The notes beneath the pieces were generated by a model. The model was not told where the DNA came from. It ran no database searches and saw nothing but the letters and a program-made list of their open reading frames with translations. Both the position numbers and the translations under genes were made by a program. Below are positions 21,641 to 32,510 of a stretch of 64,000 nt of DNA, one piece after another. Positions within the stretch are counted from its first letter, which is position 1, and each line of letters opens with the position of its first letter. Source of the stretch: Ariolimax columbianus (taxonomy: Eukaryota; Mollusca; Gastropoda; Stylommatophora; Arionidae); assembly GCA_036924085.1 (NCBI GenBank), contig JAVGWX010000005.1:36549983-36613982 (forward strand), read 5' to 3'.

Positions 21641-21930
21641 GAAAATGAGTATTGGCTACAGTTCAGTGAAAACATCCAGGCTGCAGCACAAACAGGAAAC
21701 ATCAGACAAATGCACGATGGTATAAAGAATGCTATTGGCCCTGCGAGGAGGAAAATAGCACCGCTCAAATACATCACTGGTGAAAAAATAACAGATAATG
21801 GAAAGCAGATGGGGCGAGCACCATTCTGAGTTCTACTGGTGTGTCAATATAGTCATTCTCACAGCCTTTGACGCTGTCAAACTTTATCCTAGTATGGACG
21901 AGCTTGACATCGAACCTTATATGCACAGGT
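21640..21930 (+). mobile_element. RTE-like LINE pre-RT fragment in scrambled order
   Basis: Encodes ARRWENEYWLQFSENIQAAA, NIRQMHDGIKNAIGPARRKI, then TAFDAVKLYPSMDELDIEP in another frame. In RTE-like elements this segment lies between endonuclease and RT, that is upstream of motif A, yet here it follows the RT piece on the same strand. Two independent insertions or a rearrangement are needed. Confidence 0.68.
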
Positions 21931-22239
21931 AAAAAGCACATAATTTAAGATAGCGTGTTCACACAAGATGGAAGGCTGGTTAGAGAAGTGGAACCAAGAA
22001 CACATAAAACTAATGCGCATTCCTACCAGCTCTCACCATTATTAAGATACAAACACTTTCCAATGAAGACAAAGAAAGAGGCAGTTGATAAATAGTATAA
22101 TTTTTTATCAAATCTCTGATACAGTGACAGTCATGGATCCTCACGAAGATACAACAAAGACAAATCATTGTATGCGAAATGAAGTGTTTAAGAAAGGCGG
22201 CCAGATTCAATAATGATGAACAGATAACGAAATGAAGAA

Positions 22240-22450
22240 ATCAGACAGAAGGTGGGATGCAATACCGTGCATGGAATATATAGAAAAGAAGAGAAGAAAT
22301 GGTTCGGACATTGGACAAAAATGTGACCAAAGTCACCAGCCGACTGGTCTATAATACCAAACATCAGGGTTGCAGAGCAAGAGGGAGACCAAGAAAAAGT
22401 CAATGAGACACGGAGGAAACACAGAAGGACAATACCATGGCGACAATCTG
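22240..22450 (+). mobile_element. LINE C-terminal fragment
   Basis: KKWFGHWTKM then, frameshifted, LVYNTKHQGCRARGRPRKSQ and a T..E..RR..R tail. Post-RT GH..RM and RGRPR motifs. Confidence 0.55.
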
Positions 22451-22454
22451 GCAC

Positions 22455-22870
22455 GGGATCAAGACGCTGAGCAGCGCATGAGCTGCAGCGGTTAGCGACC
22501 CATAGCTGACTGCTAACGCCAGGGCCAGCGAACCAGAGCTGAGAAACGCATGAGCTGCAGCAGTCAGCGATAGCGCCAGGGCCAGCGAACCAGAGCTGCC
22601 AAAACCCTTCTACACCTCCTAGCGGTGATCCTGGATAACAGGCTGCAATAGAGCAGACTGGCTAAGGAGAAGGGATCGAAGAGCGAATGCTTACCCGGTA
22701 ATCAACAAATGCTTGCTGAAGTCGAATGTATTGGACCGAAAGGTGCAAATATCGCAGTCAAGCTTTAAACTACGACACAACGCATTCCGTTCTCTGGACT
22801 ACATTCTGCTACCTAGACCCATGTCAGGGTTTGGTAGTGGGAGATTGAGAACGAACGAAGCCAAGCCATA
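22455..22870 (+). mobile_element. SINE R2 copy with internal duplication
   Basis: Begins GGGATCAAGACGCTGAGCAG. The head segment (GCGCATGAGCTGCAGC.GT, CAGGGCCAGCGAACCAGAGC) occurs twice. It ends GAACGAACGAAGCCAAGCC instead of pure GAA. CTGGCAC occurs on both sides (22448-22454, 22872-22878), a short candidate target duplication. Confidence 0.8.
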
Positions 22871-22879
22871 CCTGGCACA

Positions 22880-23440
22880 ATATGAAACTACACCTCCTCA
22901 CATGATCTAACGACACAAGTGGATAGAAGATTGATGTTGATGACGCTTAATGTCACCTTTATTTGTTTGTTCGAGTGTGTATGTATAATATCAATTTATC
23001 ACACTCCACATTTAACTCTCTGAGGAGGTAAATATTGTCAGCGCCGAAAGACAACCTAATTATTTTCTTTATTTGCATAATTAGTTCTCGTGCTGTCTAT
23101 GTTATGACCGTACCATAGTGATACGGTATCTGTCTCTCCCTAGAGAAAATACTCGTTGCTATTGTCGTTATTCGTGTGTTCAGTGCGGTATTATGTTGCT
23201 GACAAACTGCACCATACATTTCTACATATCCTGGAGTTTCAGTTTATTGAATAGATAATACCTTAGACTGTTGAAGTGTTTCTCATCGCATTTTGTGGTC
23301 GACCCCACCGGTGGATATGAAAATGGAAATTATTGACTAATTAGTGAAGGGTATTTTAAAATCAAAGTGGGGTTACTCGCGGATACGGTTTTATTCATCG
23401 TATCTTCTTCGTGAAGCTAGAGATCACATCAAATGTCTGC
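22880..23440. other. No gene recognised
   Basis: Nothing identifiable. Confidence 0.4.
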
Positions 23441-23935
23441 CAATTCCATTGAGGAATTTATGGAAGTCGAAAGAAATTGAAACCACCACAAAAATACAAA
23501 TCTTCCACCTAAAATCCCTTCTGTAATATGGCTCTGAAACATGGAGGACAACACATGTACTTATGGAAAAGGTACAGACTTTCGTAAATAGTTGTCTGCA
23601 CAAAACACAAGAGTGGAAATGGTAGGACAGGATCATCAACGTGGAACTGATGGGGAAAACGGGACAAATGCCAGTGGAGCGTGAAATACGTAGGAGGCGA
23701 TGGCGGTGGATAGGCCACACATTACAGAAACCAGTGGAATTACATTTACCAGATAAGCTCTGTTATGGAATTCACAGCGCAAGAGAAGTAGAGGAAAACC
23801 GAGACAATCATAGAAGAGGGAACTGGGAGCAAATGTAAAGGCAGCAAACACGACGTGGACAGAATTGGCTCATGATAGGAAGACTTGGCAAATATTTGTT
23901 GAGGACCTATGCTCCACAGGGAGCTGACAGGTTTT
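23440..23935 (+). mobile_element. RTE-like LINE 3' fragment
   Basis: KIQIFHLKSLL*YGSETWRT, KTGQMPVEREIRRRRWRWIG, HTLQKPVE, then NTTWTELAHDRKTWQIFVED. The YGSETW, RWRWIGH.L and T.W.ELA..R..W motifs are the classic C-terminus. Several frameshifts. Confidence 0.75.
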
Positions 23936-24394
23936 TAATTGACATTAAATGTCATTGATGTCGCTTCACTGCTTAGTGGTACTTATACATGTGAACTATT
24001 TATATCTAAAAATTGGAGTGAACGAAATACAAAAGAGCAAGTCGATTAATTATGAACATTTGAAGAACACACTGCGCATGTCAGTTAGCCAGACACCACC
24101 CGGAGGTTTAAGCAAAGCCTTCTAATAAAATCTGTAAGCTAACCATTTATAATTTGTTGATCATCTTGTTCTCACTTCCTTATTCACCCCCCCCCCTAAA
24201 CTCCCCCTCCTCCTCCCCCTCTCTTACTCTCTCATTCCATTCTCATCCTCGTCTCCCTCTTCCCAACAGTAATGTGATTTTATGTTATGCTAGCTTGTGT
24301 GTGCAAGTTAAGTTATATTACAGAGATGCCGTCATAACCGAAGGCACGGACGATTGCAGGAAAAGAAATAGAAACAAGAATACTCATACTTAAC

Positions 24395-24610
24395 TTAACG
24401 TTTTTATACTGGTTTAGACAGCCAGTCACATTTGCATTACCCCGTTTTAAAAGCTATGCACATCCAATCTATTCTTAAATGCATTAACTGTCTCTGCCTC
24501 CACCACTTCCTGGGGTAATGCATTCCAAGCATTTACCACTCTGACTAAAAAAAATATTTCCTAATATTCAATCTGGACCTTTCTTTAGTTAATGTGTATC
24601 TGTGTTGGTG
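24395..24610 (-). mobile_element. CR1-like LINE C-terminal fragment
   Basis: The minus strand reads TLTKERSRLNIRKYFF then RVVNAWNALPQEVVEAETVN and AFKNRLDVH before the 3' end. WN.LP..VV.A..V..FK..LD is a hallmark of the CR1/L2-type RT C-terminus. A second copy lies at 36020-36240. Confidence 0.72.
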
Positions 24611-25312
24611 ACGGTTGTTCTTAGATCTAACGATCAAACACTGTGTTGGTGAAGGATGTTCTTACATCTAACCATCAAACTCTGTGTTGGTGAAGGATGT
24701 TCTTAGATCTAACCATCAAACACTGTGTTGGTAAAGGATGTTCTTAGATCTAACCATCAAACACTGTGTTGGTGAAGGATGTTCTTAGATATAACTATTA
24801 AACACTGTGTTGGTGAAGGATGTTCTTATATCTAACCATCAAACACTGTGTTGGTGAAGGATGTTCTTAGATCTAACCATCAAACACTGTGTTGGTGAAG
24901 GATGTTCTTAGATCTAACCATCAAACACTGTGTTGGTGAAGGGTGTTCTTACATCTAACCATCAAACACTGTGTTGGTGAAGGGTGTTCTTACATCTAAC
25001 CATCAAACACTGTGTTGGTGAAAGGTGTTCTTACATCTAACCATCAAACACTGTGTTGGTGAAAGGTGTTCTTACATCTAACCATCAAACACTGTGTTGG
25101 TGAAGGGTGTTCTTACATCTAGCCATCAAAAACTATCTAAGTGAAGGGTCTTCTTACATCTAGCCATCAAAAACTATGTAAGTGAAGGGTGTTCTGACAT
25201 CTAGCCATCAAAAACTATGTAAGTGAAGGGTGTTCTTACATCTAGCATCAAAAACTATGTAAGTGAAGGCTGTTCTTACATCTAGCCATAAAAAACTGTG
25301 ACTGTTGAGTTT
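24601..25312. repeat. 41-bp minisatellite seeded in LINE coding sequence, about 17 units
   Basis: Unit CTGTGTTGGTGAAGGATGTT plus CTTAGATCTAACCATCAAACA. The first unit is continuous with the CR1-like frame next to it (minus strand RSKNNRHQHRYTLTKE), so the array grew from the LINE. The right-hand units change to AACTATGTAAGTGAAGGGTG, showing array ageing at one edge. Confidence 0.92.
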
Positions 25313-25535
25313 AACATTTAGCAAGGAGATTTGAAAACAAATCTGACGTTAACACCTTTGCTGTTTTCCTTAATATTTGTTAATGCTAATTCCTGACTAG
25401 ATCATATATGCGAATTTCAGGTTGAGGGAGTGTTCAAACTTCTAACAATTAATCTCACCAAGGACATATCAAAACGACGAAAAAATGCATATTTTGTCGA
25501 CCTGCATTTCAAATGTGTGGATGAACCTTTTGCGT
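25313..25535. other. No gene recognised
   Basis: Short spacer. Confidence 0.4.
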
Positions 25536-25539
25536 GCTG

Positions 25540-26039
25540 TTGGCTTTCTTTCAGCATATCCGATGTTTTACGCTTCTGAGGTGCTGTTCATTTAATACTG
25601 TTTTATCTTTATTGAATCCGTTGTTGATTCTCTCCCTGTATAGTTATTGCATAGTGTTATTTTCTATGCATCACCTCTATGCATTGTCAAAGTCCCTACT
25701 GCGGGTGATCCTCATCAGCTCTTTCATTCTAGCAAATCCCAGCACGGCCGCGACAATAGATCCACACAGAAAGCTGAAGGTCTCTATCTCCACTATCCCC
25801 GTGTGCCGCAGCCATCCCTTCGGCAGCTTCAGAAGCAAGGATTTAGATTCAGATACCATTACTGCCCTCATTAAAGAGATCTCGGATAGCCACATCAATG
25901 CCGGCCAATGCCTCAATCTTCATTCTGATACTGAACGCTGTTGTAAAGTATGCACCACTCCTCACATCAACGACTCTTTCACTCACTTTAGCAGAGCAGT
26001 CACAACCGGCTTGCTTTCCGCAAAGCACAGATCCATCGG

Positions 26040-26040
<1 letters not shown>
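25540..26040 (-). mobile_element. Degenerate RNase H domain of a LINE
   Basis: On the minus strand, across three frames: SDGSVLCGKQAGCDCSAKV, RMKIEALAGIDVAIRDL, AMVSESKSLLLKLPKGWLRH, then SVWIYCRGRAGIC*NERADED. This is the RNase H1-like order DGS..E..D/E..H..D of I-clade LINEs; His is changed to Arg and one Asp to Glu. The 192-codon plus-strand open frame over the same bases is a shadow of it. Confidence 0.62.

Positions 26041-26097
<57 letters not shown>
26041..26097. repeat. (TA)n microsatellite
   Basis: A pure TA run directly at the end of the RNase H remnant. Confidence 0.95.
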
Positions 26098-26100
<3 letters not shown>

Positions 26101-26764
26101 ACGATTGACTAATACTTAGAGTCTTAGTTCTTGTTAATTAATCTCTGGTTTCAAACTTCATAATTCCCAGAACAATGTCTGCATGGTGAGTAGGAAGAAA
26201 AGGATTTCAACACTAGTTCATCATAAAATGGTTAGTTAACACAATGTTATCAGAATTTGCCCAGTTGTAGTTGTTCCATTTATTTGTTAATTTCTTACGT
26301 CCATATTATTTTGGATGGTGCATCATTAGATACGTCTTCTTCACATTGGTGTTAACTATAGAATAACGACACACTGTAGGTTTTTCTTGAACGCGGGAAC
26401 CTGCTTTTATACCTCCAAGACCTCAGCTACCAAAACAGTTCTGGCCTAAATCATGTTGACTGTGCAATTGGGGACTAATGGTTCAAAAAGTGCATCGATC
26501 GAAGATAACACGCGTCATTGAGTTATAAGAACGAATTTAGGGCAATTGTAATGAACTCGATCAAACCACAGTCTACGAGATCAACCAATGGTGTAAGTGT
26601 CTGCGGATTTTCAACAAAAAGTGGATAATTTGAACACGAAATGAAATAGACAACATCTGTCATGGGTGATTATGTACAACTGTAAACGTGTTCATTAAAC
26701 TTTGTGAACTATTAATTATTTGATGATGAATTTATGTTAGCTCCTTTTTTCTGCTATTATTGTT
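26098..26764. other. No gene recognised
   Basis: AT-rich, nothing identifiable. Confidence 0.4.
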
Positions 26765-27262
26765 GTCCATGCACTGCTAGAAAAAGCACGACTAGGATGG
26801 GCCGGACACCTCGTCCGTATGTCAGACGAGCGGCTCCCAAAGAAGCTTCTCTACGGCGAGCTGAGAGATGGATGGCGCGAGAGAGGGCGCCCAAAGAAAC
26901 GTTTTAAAGACGGTCTGAAGGACTCACTAAAAAGTTGCCAGATAGACATCGACAACTGGGAATATCTTGCGAAAAACAGATCTGACTGGAGAAGCGCAGT
27001 CAAATCGGATGTAGCTGCTGGTGAAGATGACCGTGTTGTGAAAGCCCAGAACAGACGCGAGACGCGGAAATCCCGAGCAGCGGGAACACCATCCCCTTCT
27101 ACAAACCTCCTGTGCCCGATATGTAGCAGATGTTTTCGTGCTCGCATTGGCCTGTTCAGCCACATGCGCACCCACACCCAACAGGGAAATCTGTGACAAG
27201 GATGATGTCGGCGGTCCTCATCGACAACGATGGACAGCTATTATTATTATTATTATTGTTGT
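26765..27262 (+). mobile_element. LINE C-terminus with C2H2 zinc finger and (TTA)n tail
   Basis: One intact frame from about 26775 to 27196: [51 protein letters not shown], and a C-terminal CPICSRCFRARIGLFSHMRT H finger, then a stop. It is followed by GTC...ATCGACAACGATGGACAG and the tail (TTA)6. The 5' part is missing. The open frame suggests a comparatively recent insertion. Confidence 0.75.
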
Positions 27263-27849
27263 AAGAAGACATTGCATAAAATGTTAATAAATTAACGAAG
27301 TTTTCAAAGTTGCTAACAGGATAGAGCGATATAATTCCTCCTGTCAGAAATACACCAGTTCAAGACTCATGTAAGGGACAGCTACCTCTTCTATCAAAAT
27401 AGAAGAAAAAAAACAGTATTTAGTCTTTTGTCATATAAATTCTCCTGATTTACCTCAGTAATTACATATGTCTATTTTAACTACGGGGTAGCTATAGCTT
27501 CTCAAGAAACGAAAGAAAACACGAAGCGATGGGGAGGATGAAGCGTCCCCTTGTCTCAAGGGATGTGAGATCAAGCTGCCAAGTCATTTAGAAGACGGAC
27601 AATAAACTTGGAAGACACGTGTACATTAAGTGTATGTTAAAAATAAACTCTTCACAGCTGAAAAAACAAGGCTGTTACCGCTGTCAGAGAAACAATTCTA
27701 AAAATATAGATATGTCTACCCAAAGGCATAAAAATCCAAAGGAAGCGAACTAGATTGCAAATATATACAAAAGATCTCTACACCCCTAAGTTAGAAGAGG
27801 AATGGCTAAGTAAAGTGATTATTTCAACAACTGTTAACATGTTTTACAG
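27263..27849. other. Intron DNA, no feature recognised
   Basis: Spacer up to the exon at 27850. Confidence 0.45.
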
Positions 27850-28022
27850 GCCGGGTGTTGTCTCCAGAACTCTTGAAAGAAACTGAGGAAACAAGTGGTG
27901 TGCCAGCAACTCATCACACGCCAGACTTTGCAGCTACACAGCGAGAAATATCCAGGTCATTGGTTGAATCAAGTCAAAGCACGGAGGATGTGGTAGATGG
28001 AGCCGAAACGTCTGGAGAAACG
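27850..28022 (+). CDS. AFAP1-like gene, second exon found (disordered Ser/Thr/Glu linker)
   Basis: The acceptor gttttacag and donor acg|gtaagg bound 173 nt. The first two bases complete the Gly codon split from the previous exon, and the exon ends in phase 0. The 57 complete codons read RVLSPELLKETEETSGVPAT and continue with a polar, acidic, Ser/Thr-rich stretch without hydrophobic core. No domain is recognisable. In AFAP1-family proteins the equivalent region between the N-terminal helix and the proline motifs is also disordered and poorly conserved. Support comes from splice signals, phase and open frame, not from a conserved motif. Confidence 0.6.
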
Positions 28023-28129
28023 GTAAGGCTGCACTCCTTGGTGGTTCAACGATTAATTATTCTTTAGTTTTGGTGTGTATTATTAAGGTACAGATGCAAC
28101 TGATGGTATCCATGGGACCAAGTATAAGA

Positions 28130-28492
28130 CCAATCTTGAAAGGGGAGACAAACGTCTGGTTAGACAAAAATATACTGATCAGACAATGTTAGTCACGAGG
28201 CAGGTGAATATAATGACCAAGACACCACCTCACTTCCATGCAGTTGTCCCTGGAAACAGTTTACGCCTGACTATCGAAGTGGGGATTGACAAATTCCCCC
28301 GTAATAGTGAGCGACAGGCAGATGAAGCTAAGCATAGCACAACAGCCTGGTGGATCCCGGTCTACCGTCATCAGCATGATCAGCATATGAGGAAAGCTAC
28401 TGCAACCCGCCACCTTTGGCCATTTTCCAGGGAGCACACAAGAGTGAACATACTCATAGTGGACATTCCACAACAGCAATTATAACAACAAA
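28130..28492 (+). mobile_element. SINE-like repeat R1, plus copy
   Basis: GTCTGGTTAGACAAAAATATACTG, GACAATGTTAGTCACG, CCCTGGAAACAG, CGTAATAGTGAGCGACAGGC, GAAGCTAAGCATAGCACAAC, GAGGAAAGCTACTGCAACCC, ending with ACAACAGCAATTATAACAACAA. It starts 108 bases after an exon. Confidence 0.75.
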
Positions 28493-28699
28493 AACCAGTC
28501 TAACATTACAGTAATGTCATTAAAAGCAGCTAAATAGGGTTTTGCACTGGGCTAGCAACATCATTATGTGAGACCATTGCTGTTGAAACCGCCACTGCAA
28601 ATATTCGAACATAGTCTTCCTGTAACGGGACCCGCTGTAGCGATTCACTTGAAGGGACTATAAGAATTACCATCAAGGTGTTTCGCCTTACAACAAGTC

Positions 28700-29650
28700 T
28701 CAGACTTCTTAATGAGCGGACACGGGCAGCGACTCTTCTTCTTCTCCGTTCGCCATGCTTTTCTTGTTACGTCTACACGTAAAGTCCAGTTCTCTGCATT
28801 AAGGCTGCCGTATTGGAGAGTTCTTCGGGCGTTCCAAACAACTGTTTGTGGATATTTGTCTCCGTGGGCCAGTGCTCAGTGCGCAATTGGCTAAGCATAT
28901 AACAGTCTTGCAGGATATGTTGGGATGTCTGTGCTGCCTGCCCACACATACACATTGACAACGGAGCCAATTGTAGCCGGTGTAAGTGGCTATTCAAACT
29001 GTTATGTCACATTCTCAAGCGAAACCGGATCACTTGTTCATTTCGATCAAGACGGTGATAGCTGTTTTTCGTTTTGTCAATTTTCCTTATTGCTTGGATA
29101 AGTGTCTTCTTTTCTTGGTAGGTGATAGTTTGTTCGTTTTGGTTTTGTGTTGTTTCCTCCTTTGTCAACATGTCTGCTGTCTCATTTCCTGGTATGCCAC
29201 ATTGTGCTGGTATCCACTGTAGTACTACCTTTCTTTTGACTTTCAAAGCTCTTTTAAGCTCTGGCAATTTATCATTTTTGAGGGCTTGCAGAACTGACAC
29301 TGCATCTGGACAGAATACAATCTGCTGACACTGGCTTGTTGTGTTGCTAATAATTTATGTAGCAATAATTAGTGCCTGTACTTCAGCCGAGTAGTTTGAA
29401 CAGAATTTTCCAGTGGATGAACTAGTGGTTTCATTTTCTCTATCTGGGTAGACAACATAGATTCCTGCGCCCCATTTTTCACTGCTCTTGTTACTGATCC
29501 ATCAGTAAATACCTGGATACATGCTTCTCTAGGGTACAGTTTACTGATCATGTCGTTTTCTGCTGCTAACATTTGAAGATCATTTTGGTCTACCATAGGG
29601 TAAGTGTCAGTTATGAATTTTTATGCTGAAGTTTTGGTGTTGTTCCAATG
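28700..29650 (-). mobile_element. I-clade LINE, RNase H and C-terminal region, second family
   Basis: The minus strand reads ACIQVFTDGSVTRAVKNGA, KRKVVLQWIPAQCGIPGNET with ADMLTKE, YHRLDRNEQVIRFRLRM, CMCGQAAQTSQHILQDC, LFGTPEEL. The RNase H motifs (TDGS, the QWIPAQCGIPGNETAD end) and a CxC...H..C zinc knuckle match the layout of the intact LINE but the sequence is a different family. Note Gln where the catalytic-site His (SHC/GH) normally sits. The tail is GAACGGAGAAGAAGAAGAG. Confidence 0.75.
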
Positions 29651-29719
29651 GGGTTGGAAGGAGTATTGGATTTACCTCCCTAGTTGTGTCTGGTAATTCA
29701 TCTTTATATATTCTCATTA

Positions 29720-29990
29720 GGGCAGCGACTTATAGCTGGCTGCTTGCATCGGGGTCAGCAAACCAGAACTGACCAAGACGCTTCCAAACGGCGACCCTGG
29801 AAATAGGCTGCAGTAGAGTAGTCAGGCTAACAGATTAAAGATCCCAGTAGTAAGTCATACAAGGTTCCCCCACAAAACTAGCTGAAATCGGATGTATCGT
29901 GCCGACCGGCGCAGATATCGCAACGAAACCTTGCTGTAAACTATGACACAACGTCATTTTGAGGACGAACGCCGAAAAAGAAGAAGATTA
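29720..29990 (+). mobile_element. SINE R2 copy, divergent
   Basis: GCAGCGACTTATAGCTGGCT, GTCAGCAAACCAGAACTG, GAAATAGGCTGCAGTAGAG, TGCCGACCGGCGCAGATATCG, ACGAACGCCGAAAAAGAAGAAG. It sits exactly between two LINE remnants. Confidence 0.62.
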
Positions 29991-31245
29991 ATGGGTTGGT
30001 TAAATTTTGCTTGCAAGCCTTGTCTGCTGGTGTCAAGTACGCGGTTTTCAAACTTTGAGGACATTCTATCTATTTTCTGATCCTGGTTTGCCATTCGGCG
30101 TAAGGTGTAAAAGTGACATCTGGACAGTACCTTGGTGTGCGCTTCGTATAAGGTGGAACTGGCTGCATCGGATATTCCGTCAATCCATCTTTTGCGGGGT
30201 CGGCCTATAGCTCTGGTGCTGCCATGTTTAAGTGTTGATGTCGCGATATGTGGCCAAACCACTGTATTTGCTGTTTTCTACTGAAGTCTAGCACTGGCTT
30301 AGTGCCCATCTGTTTCCTGATCTCATCGTTTCTAATTTTGTTTCATCTTGGCACATTTAACATCCGCCTCAGGCATTTCATTTCTGTTGTTTCTATTTTT
30401 TTCTTATCTGTTGCTGTCAGTGTCCACATTTGACACTGGTAGCATAGTGTAGGGCAGGACTTTTTTGTGCAAATCTTGACGTGCTTGTTCTTCAGTTTTG
30501 TTGATATCTGGCCAATGATTTGGTTTGGTTTGGTGCATCTCTGATCGATTTCTTCTTGCATTCTTCCATTAGATGATACTTTGCTTCCTAAAGATTTGAA
30601 ATCCTTCACGTGCTTGATGTCTTGCTGTTCCATGTAGATCTTTGCGGTTGTTTCTGCTCTATGTAGATCTTTGCGGTTGTTTCTGTTCTATGTAGATCTT
30701 TGCGGTTGTTTCTGTTCTTGCTATTGTCATTGTTTCAGTTTTACTCACGTTGATTCTCATGTTGTGTCCTTGTGCAGTTAAGTTAAGGTTGTTTAAGCGT
30801 TGTTGCAGCTGTTCTTCAGTGTTTAAACCGAGTGCTTGGTCGTCGGCGAAGAGGAGTTCGCTACAGCCTAATATCATCGTTAGATTGGGCTTCTTTGCTG
30901 ATTTGGTACATGTATGGGATGAACAACGGGGAAGAAAGCACACATACCTGTCTAACTCCGGTTTTGACAAGAAACCTTTCCGACTCATCGGCACTTGTTC
31001 GTACCGTGCACTGACTATTGTTATACAAACATTCATATATGCTTATCAAGTGCTGACTAACACCATAGTTCTTCGGTGTTCTCCACACCTGTTGTCGGTT
31101 AACCAGGTCGAACGCTTTTTCTTGATCTACGAATCCCAGATAAAGAGTTTCATCATATTCGGTGGCTTTTTTTGCTAGTTGCCGCACGGCAAAGATGGCA
31201 TTTGTGCAGCTCCTGTTATTTTCTTAAACACATTTGCGCTTCGTT
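29990..31245 (-). mobile_element. LINE RT to C-terminus, frameshifted copy
   Basis: Minus strand: LYLGFVDQEKAFDLVNRQQV (motif A), VKTGVRQVCVLSSPLF (motif B, with one residue changed), CSELLFADDQALGLNTEEQL (motif C FADD), HVKDFKSLGSKVSSNG, YQCQMWTLTATDKKKIETTE, then ALGRPRKRWIDGISDA-type tail. It covers about 1.2 kb. A 29-bp triplication at 30632-30718 breaks the frame between motif C and the thumb. Confidence 0.78.
30632..30718. repeat. 29-bp tandem triplication inside a LINE
   Basis: ATGTAGATCTTTGCGGTTGT starts at 30632, 30661 and 30690. Since 29 is not a multiple of three, it shifts the LINE frame. Confidence 0.9.
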
Positions 31246-31840
31246 TAGTTGGATTTCTATGAGTGGGAGAAGTCTTTTTTCTCTACTATTTTACAGAAAA
31301 TCTTTCCCGTTTGACTTAGCAATGAAATTCCTCTGATACAAAAATATCTAAATGTTTACAAACAAAGAAATGGGCATGCCAAAAGAGAGATTACCTATCA
31401 AATGTGGCATTTAAAAGAAAACTTTTACGCACATGAAAAATTCCAAAACAAAAGATGTGACCGAGTGACTTGAATGTCGGTCGTTAGGCATAGGTTGAGT
31501 TGTTTTTTTTTCAGTCTGCTATAAAATTAAAACCTAGCCGGTACATGGTGTGACGACTGTATGAGCAAGCGGCCTTTATTCATCAGCAATTGGAATGACA
31601 CCGAGTTGGTAGATAGAGCAAATCCAGAGGTGAACCAGGAAGAGAGAATTTGTCGAGTGTGTTTATATTCCATATAAACAGTAGTTTATATTCCATATAA
31701 ACAGTAGTTTATATTCCATATAAACAGTAAAAGGTGAAACATGTTTCCGCTAAACGGTCTTTACCAAGTACGTATGTTGGTTGCTTTATTTTGTTTTTTG
31801 TCGTATGCCTTCAAAATGTCTTCGTATGCCTTCAAAATGT
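31246..31840. other. No gene recognised; 23-bp triplication
   Basis: Contains three 23-bp units GTTTATATTCCATATAAACA (31661-31729), each with a palindromic core. Otherwise unassigned. Confidence 0.5.
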
Positions 31841-32510
31841 CTTCACTTGGACCTTGCCCAATTAAGTTTATATCAAACAGCCTTACCTACGGTAACTTTA
31901 CTTTAAACGGTCGTTTGTTTGTCTGGGTCTGTGCTACATTGACCTTTTTTTTTCAAATGACCATTGGAACATTAACTTTACCTCAAACAGCCATTACAAC
32001 ATCATTTTACTTCACGCAGCAATTGATGCACTAACTTTATGTCAAACAACATGTGCTACATTAACTTTACTAGGAGGACTAACGTCTGAACAGGCAAAAT
32101 ATACTGATCAGACATGTCAGGTAAAATATACTGGCAAGACCCTCACCTCGGCTTTCTAGTAGCCCTTCCTGTAAACTGGCTGATTTCATGGCAGCCTGGC
32201 TAACGATGTGAGGGATCGACGTAATCCCCGTAGTAGTGAGCGACACGTAGATGAAGCTAAGAATAATACAACCGACTTGACTATCCCGGTCTACCTTCAT
32301 CAGCACGGTCAGGATGTGAGAAAAGCTACGGCAACCCGTCACTTAACGTATTTTTTTCAGGGCGCACAAAAGAGTAAACCTACTTTACTTCACGGCAATC
32401 ACACGGATGTATTAACTTTACCTGAAACAACCCGTGCTTCATTAACTTCACTTTAAATGACTGTTGGTGCATTAACTTGACCTCAAACAGTTCAAACATT
32501 TTGTGGGAAA
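31840..32510. repeat. Degenerate ACATTAACTTTACCTCAAAC array interrupted by a SINE
   Basis: Loose about 27-35 bp repeats (TAACTTTACCTCAAACAGCC) at 31840-32070 and again at 32405-32490 flank an R1 copy. The SINE landed inside the array. Confidence 0.6.
32071..32404 (+). mobile_element. SINE-like repeat R1, plus copy inside a minisatellite
   Basis: AGGAGGACTAACGTCTGAAC, CAAAATATACTGATCAGACA, GGCAAGACCCTCACC, TGAGGGATCGACGTAATCCC, CGTAGTAGTGAGCGACACG, GATGTGAGAAAAGCTACGGC, GCGCACAAAAGAGTAAACC. TTAACTTTAC occurs on both sides but is also the array unit, so the duplication is ambiguous. Confidence 0.78.

Noticed and set aside
24601..25312. CRISPR array
   Set aside because: Units touch each other without unique spacers and diverge gradually; eukaryotic context. 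The same holds for the arrays at 17850, 48690, 52745, 54880 and 61700.
25534..26112. 192-codon plus-strand frame with hydrophobic N-terminus
   Set aside because: The minus strand carries recognisable RNase H motifs of a LINE and the end is a TA microsatellite.
26819..27196. Host C2H2 zinc-finger gene
   Set aside because: The finger is the normal C-terminal end of a LINE family, preceded by [14 protein letters not shown] and GRPKKRFKD and followed by a (TTA)n tail.
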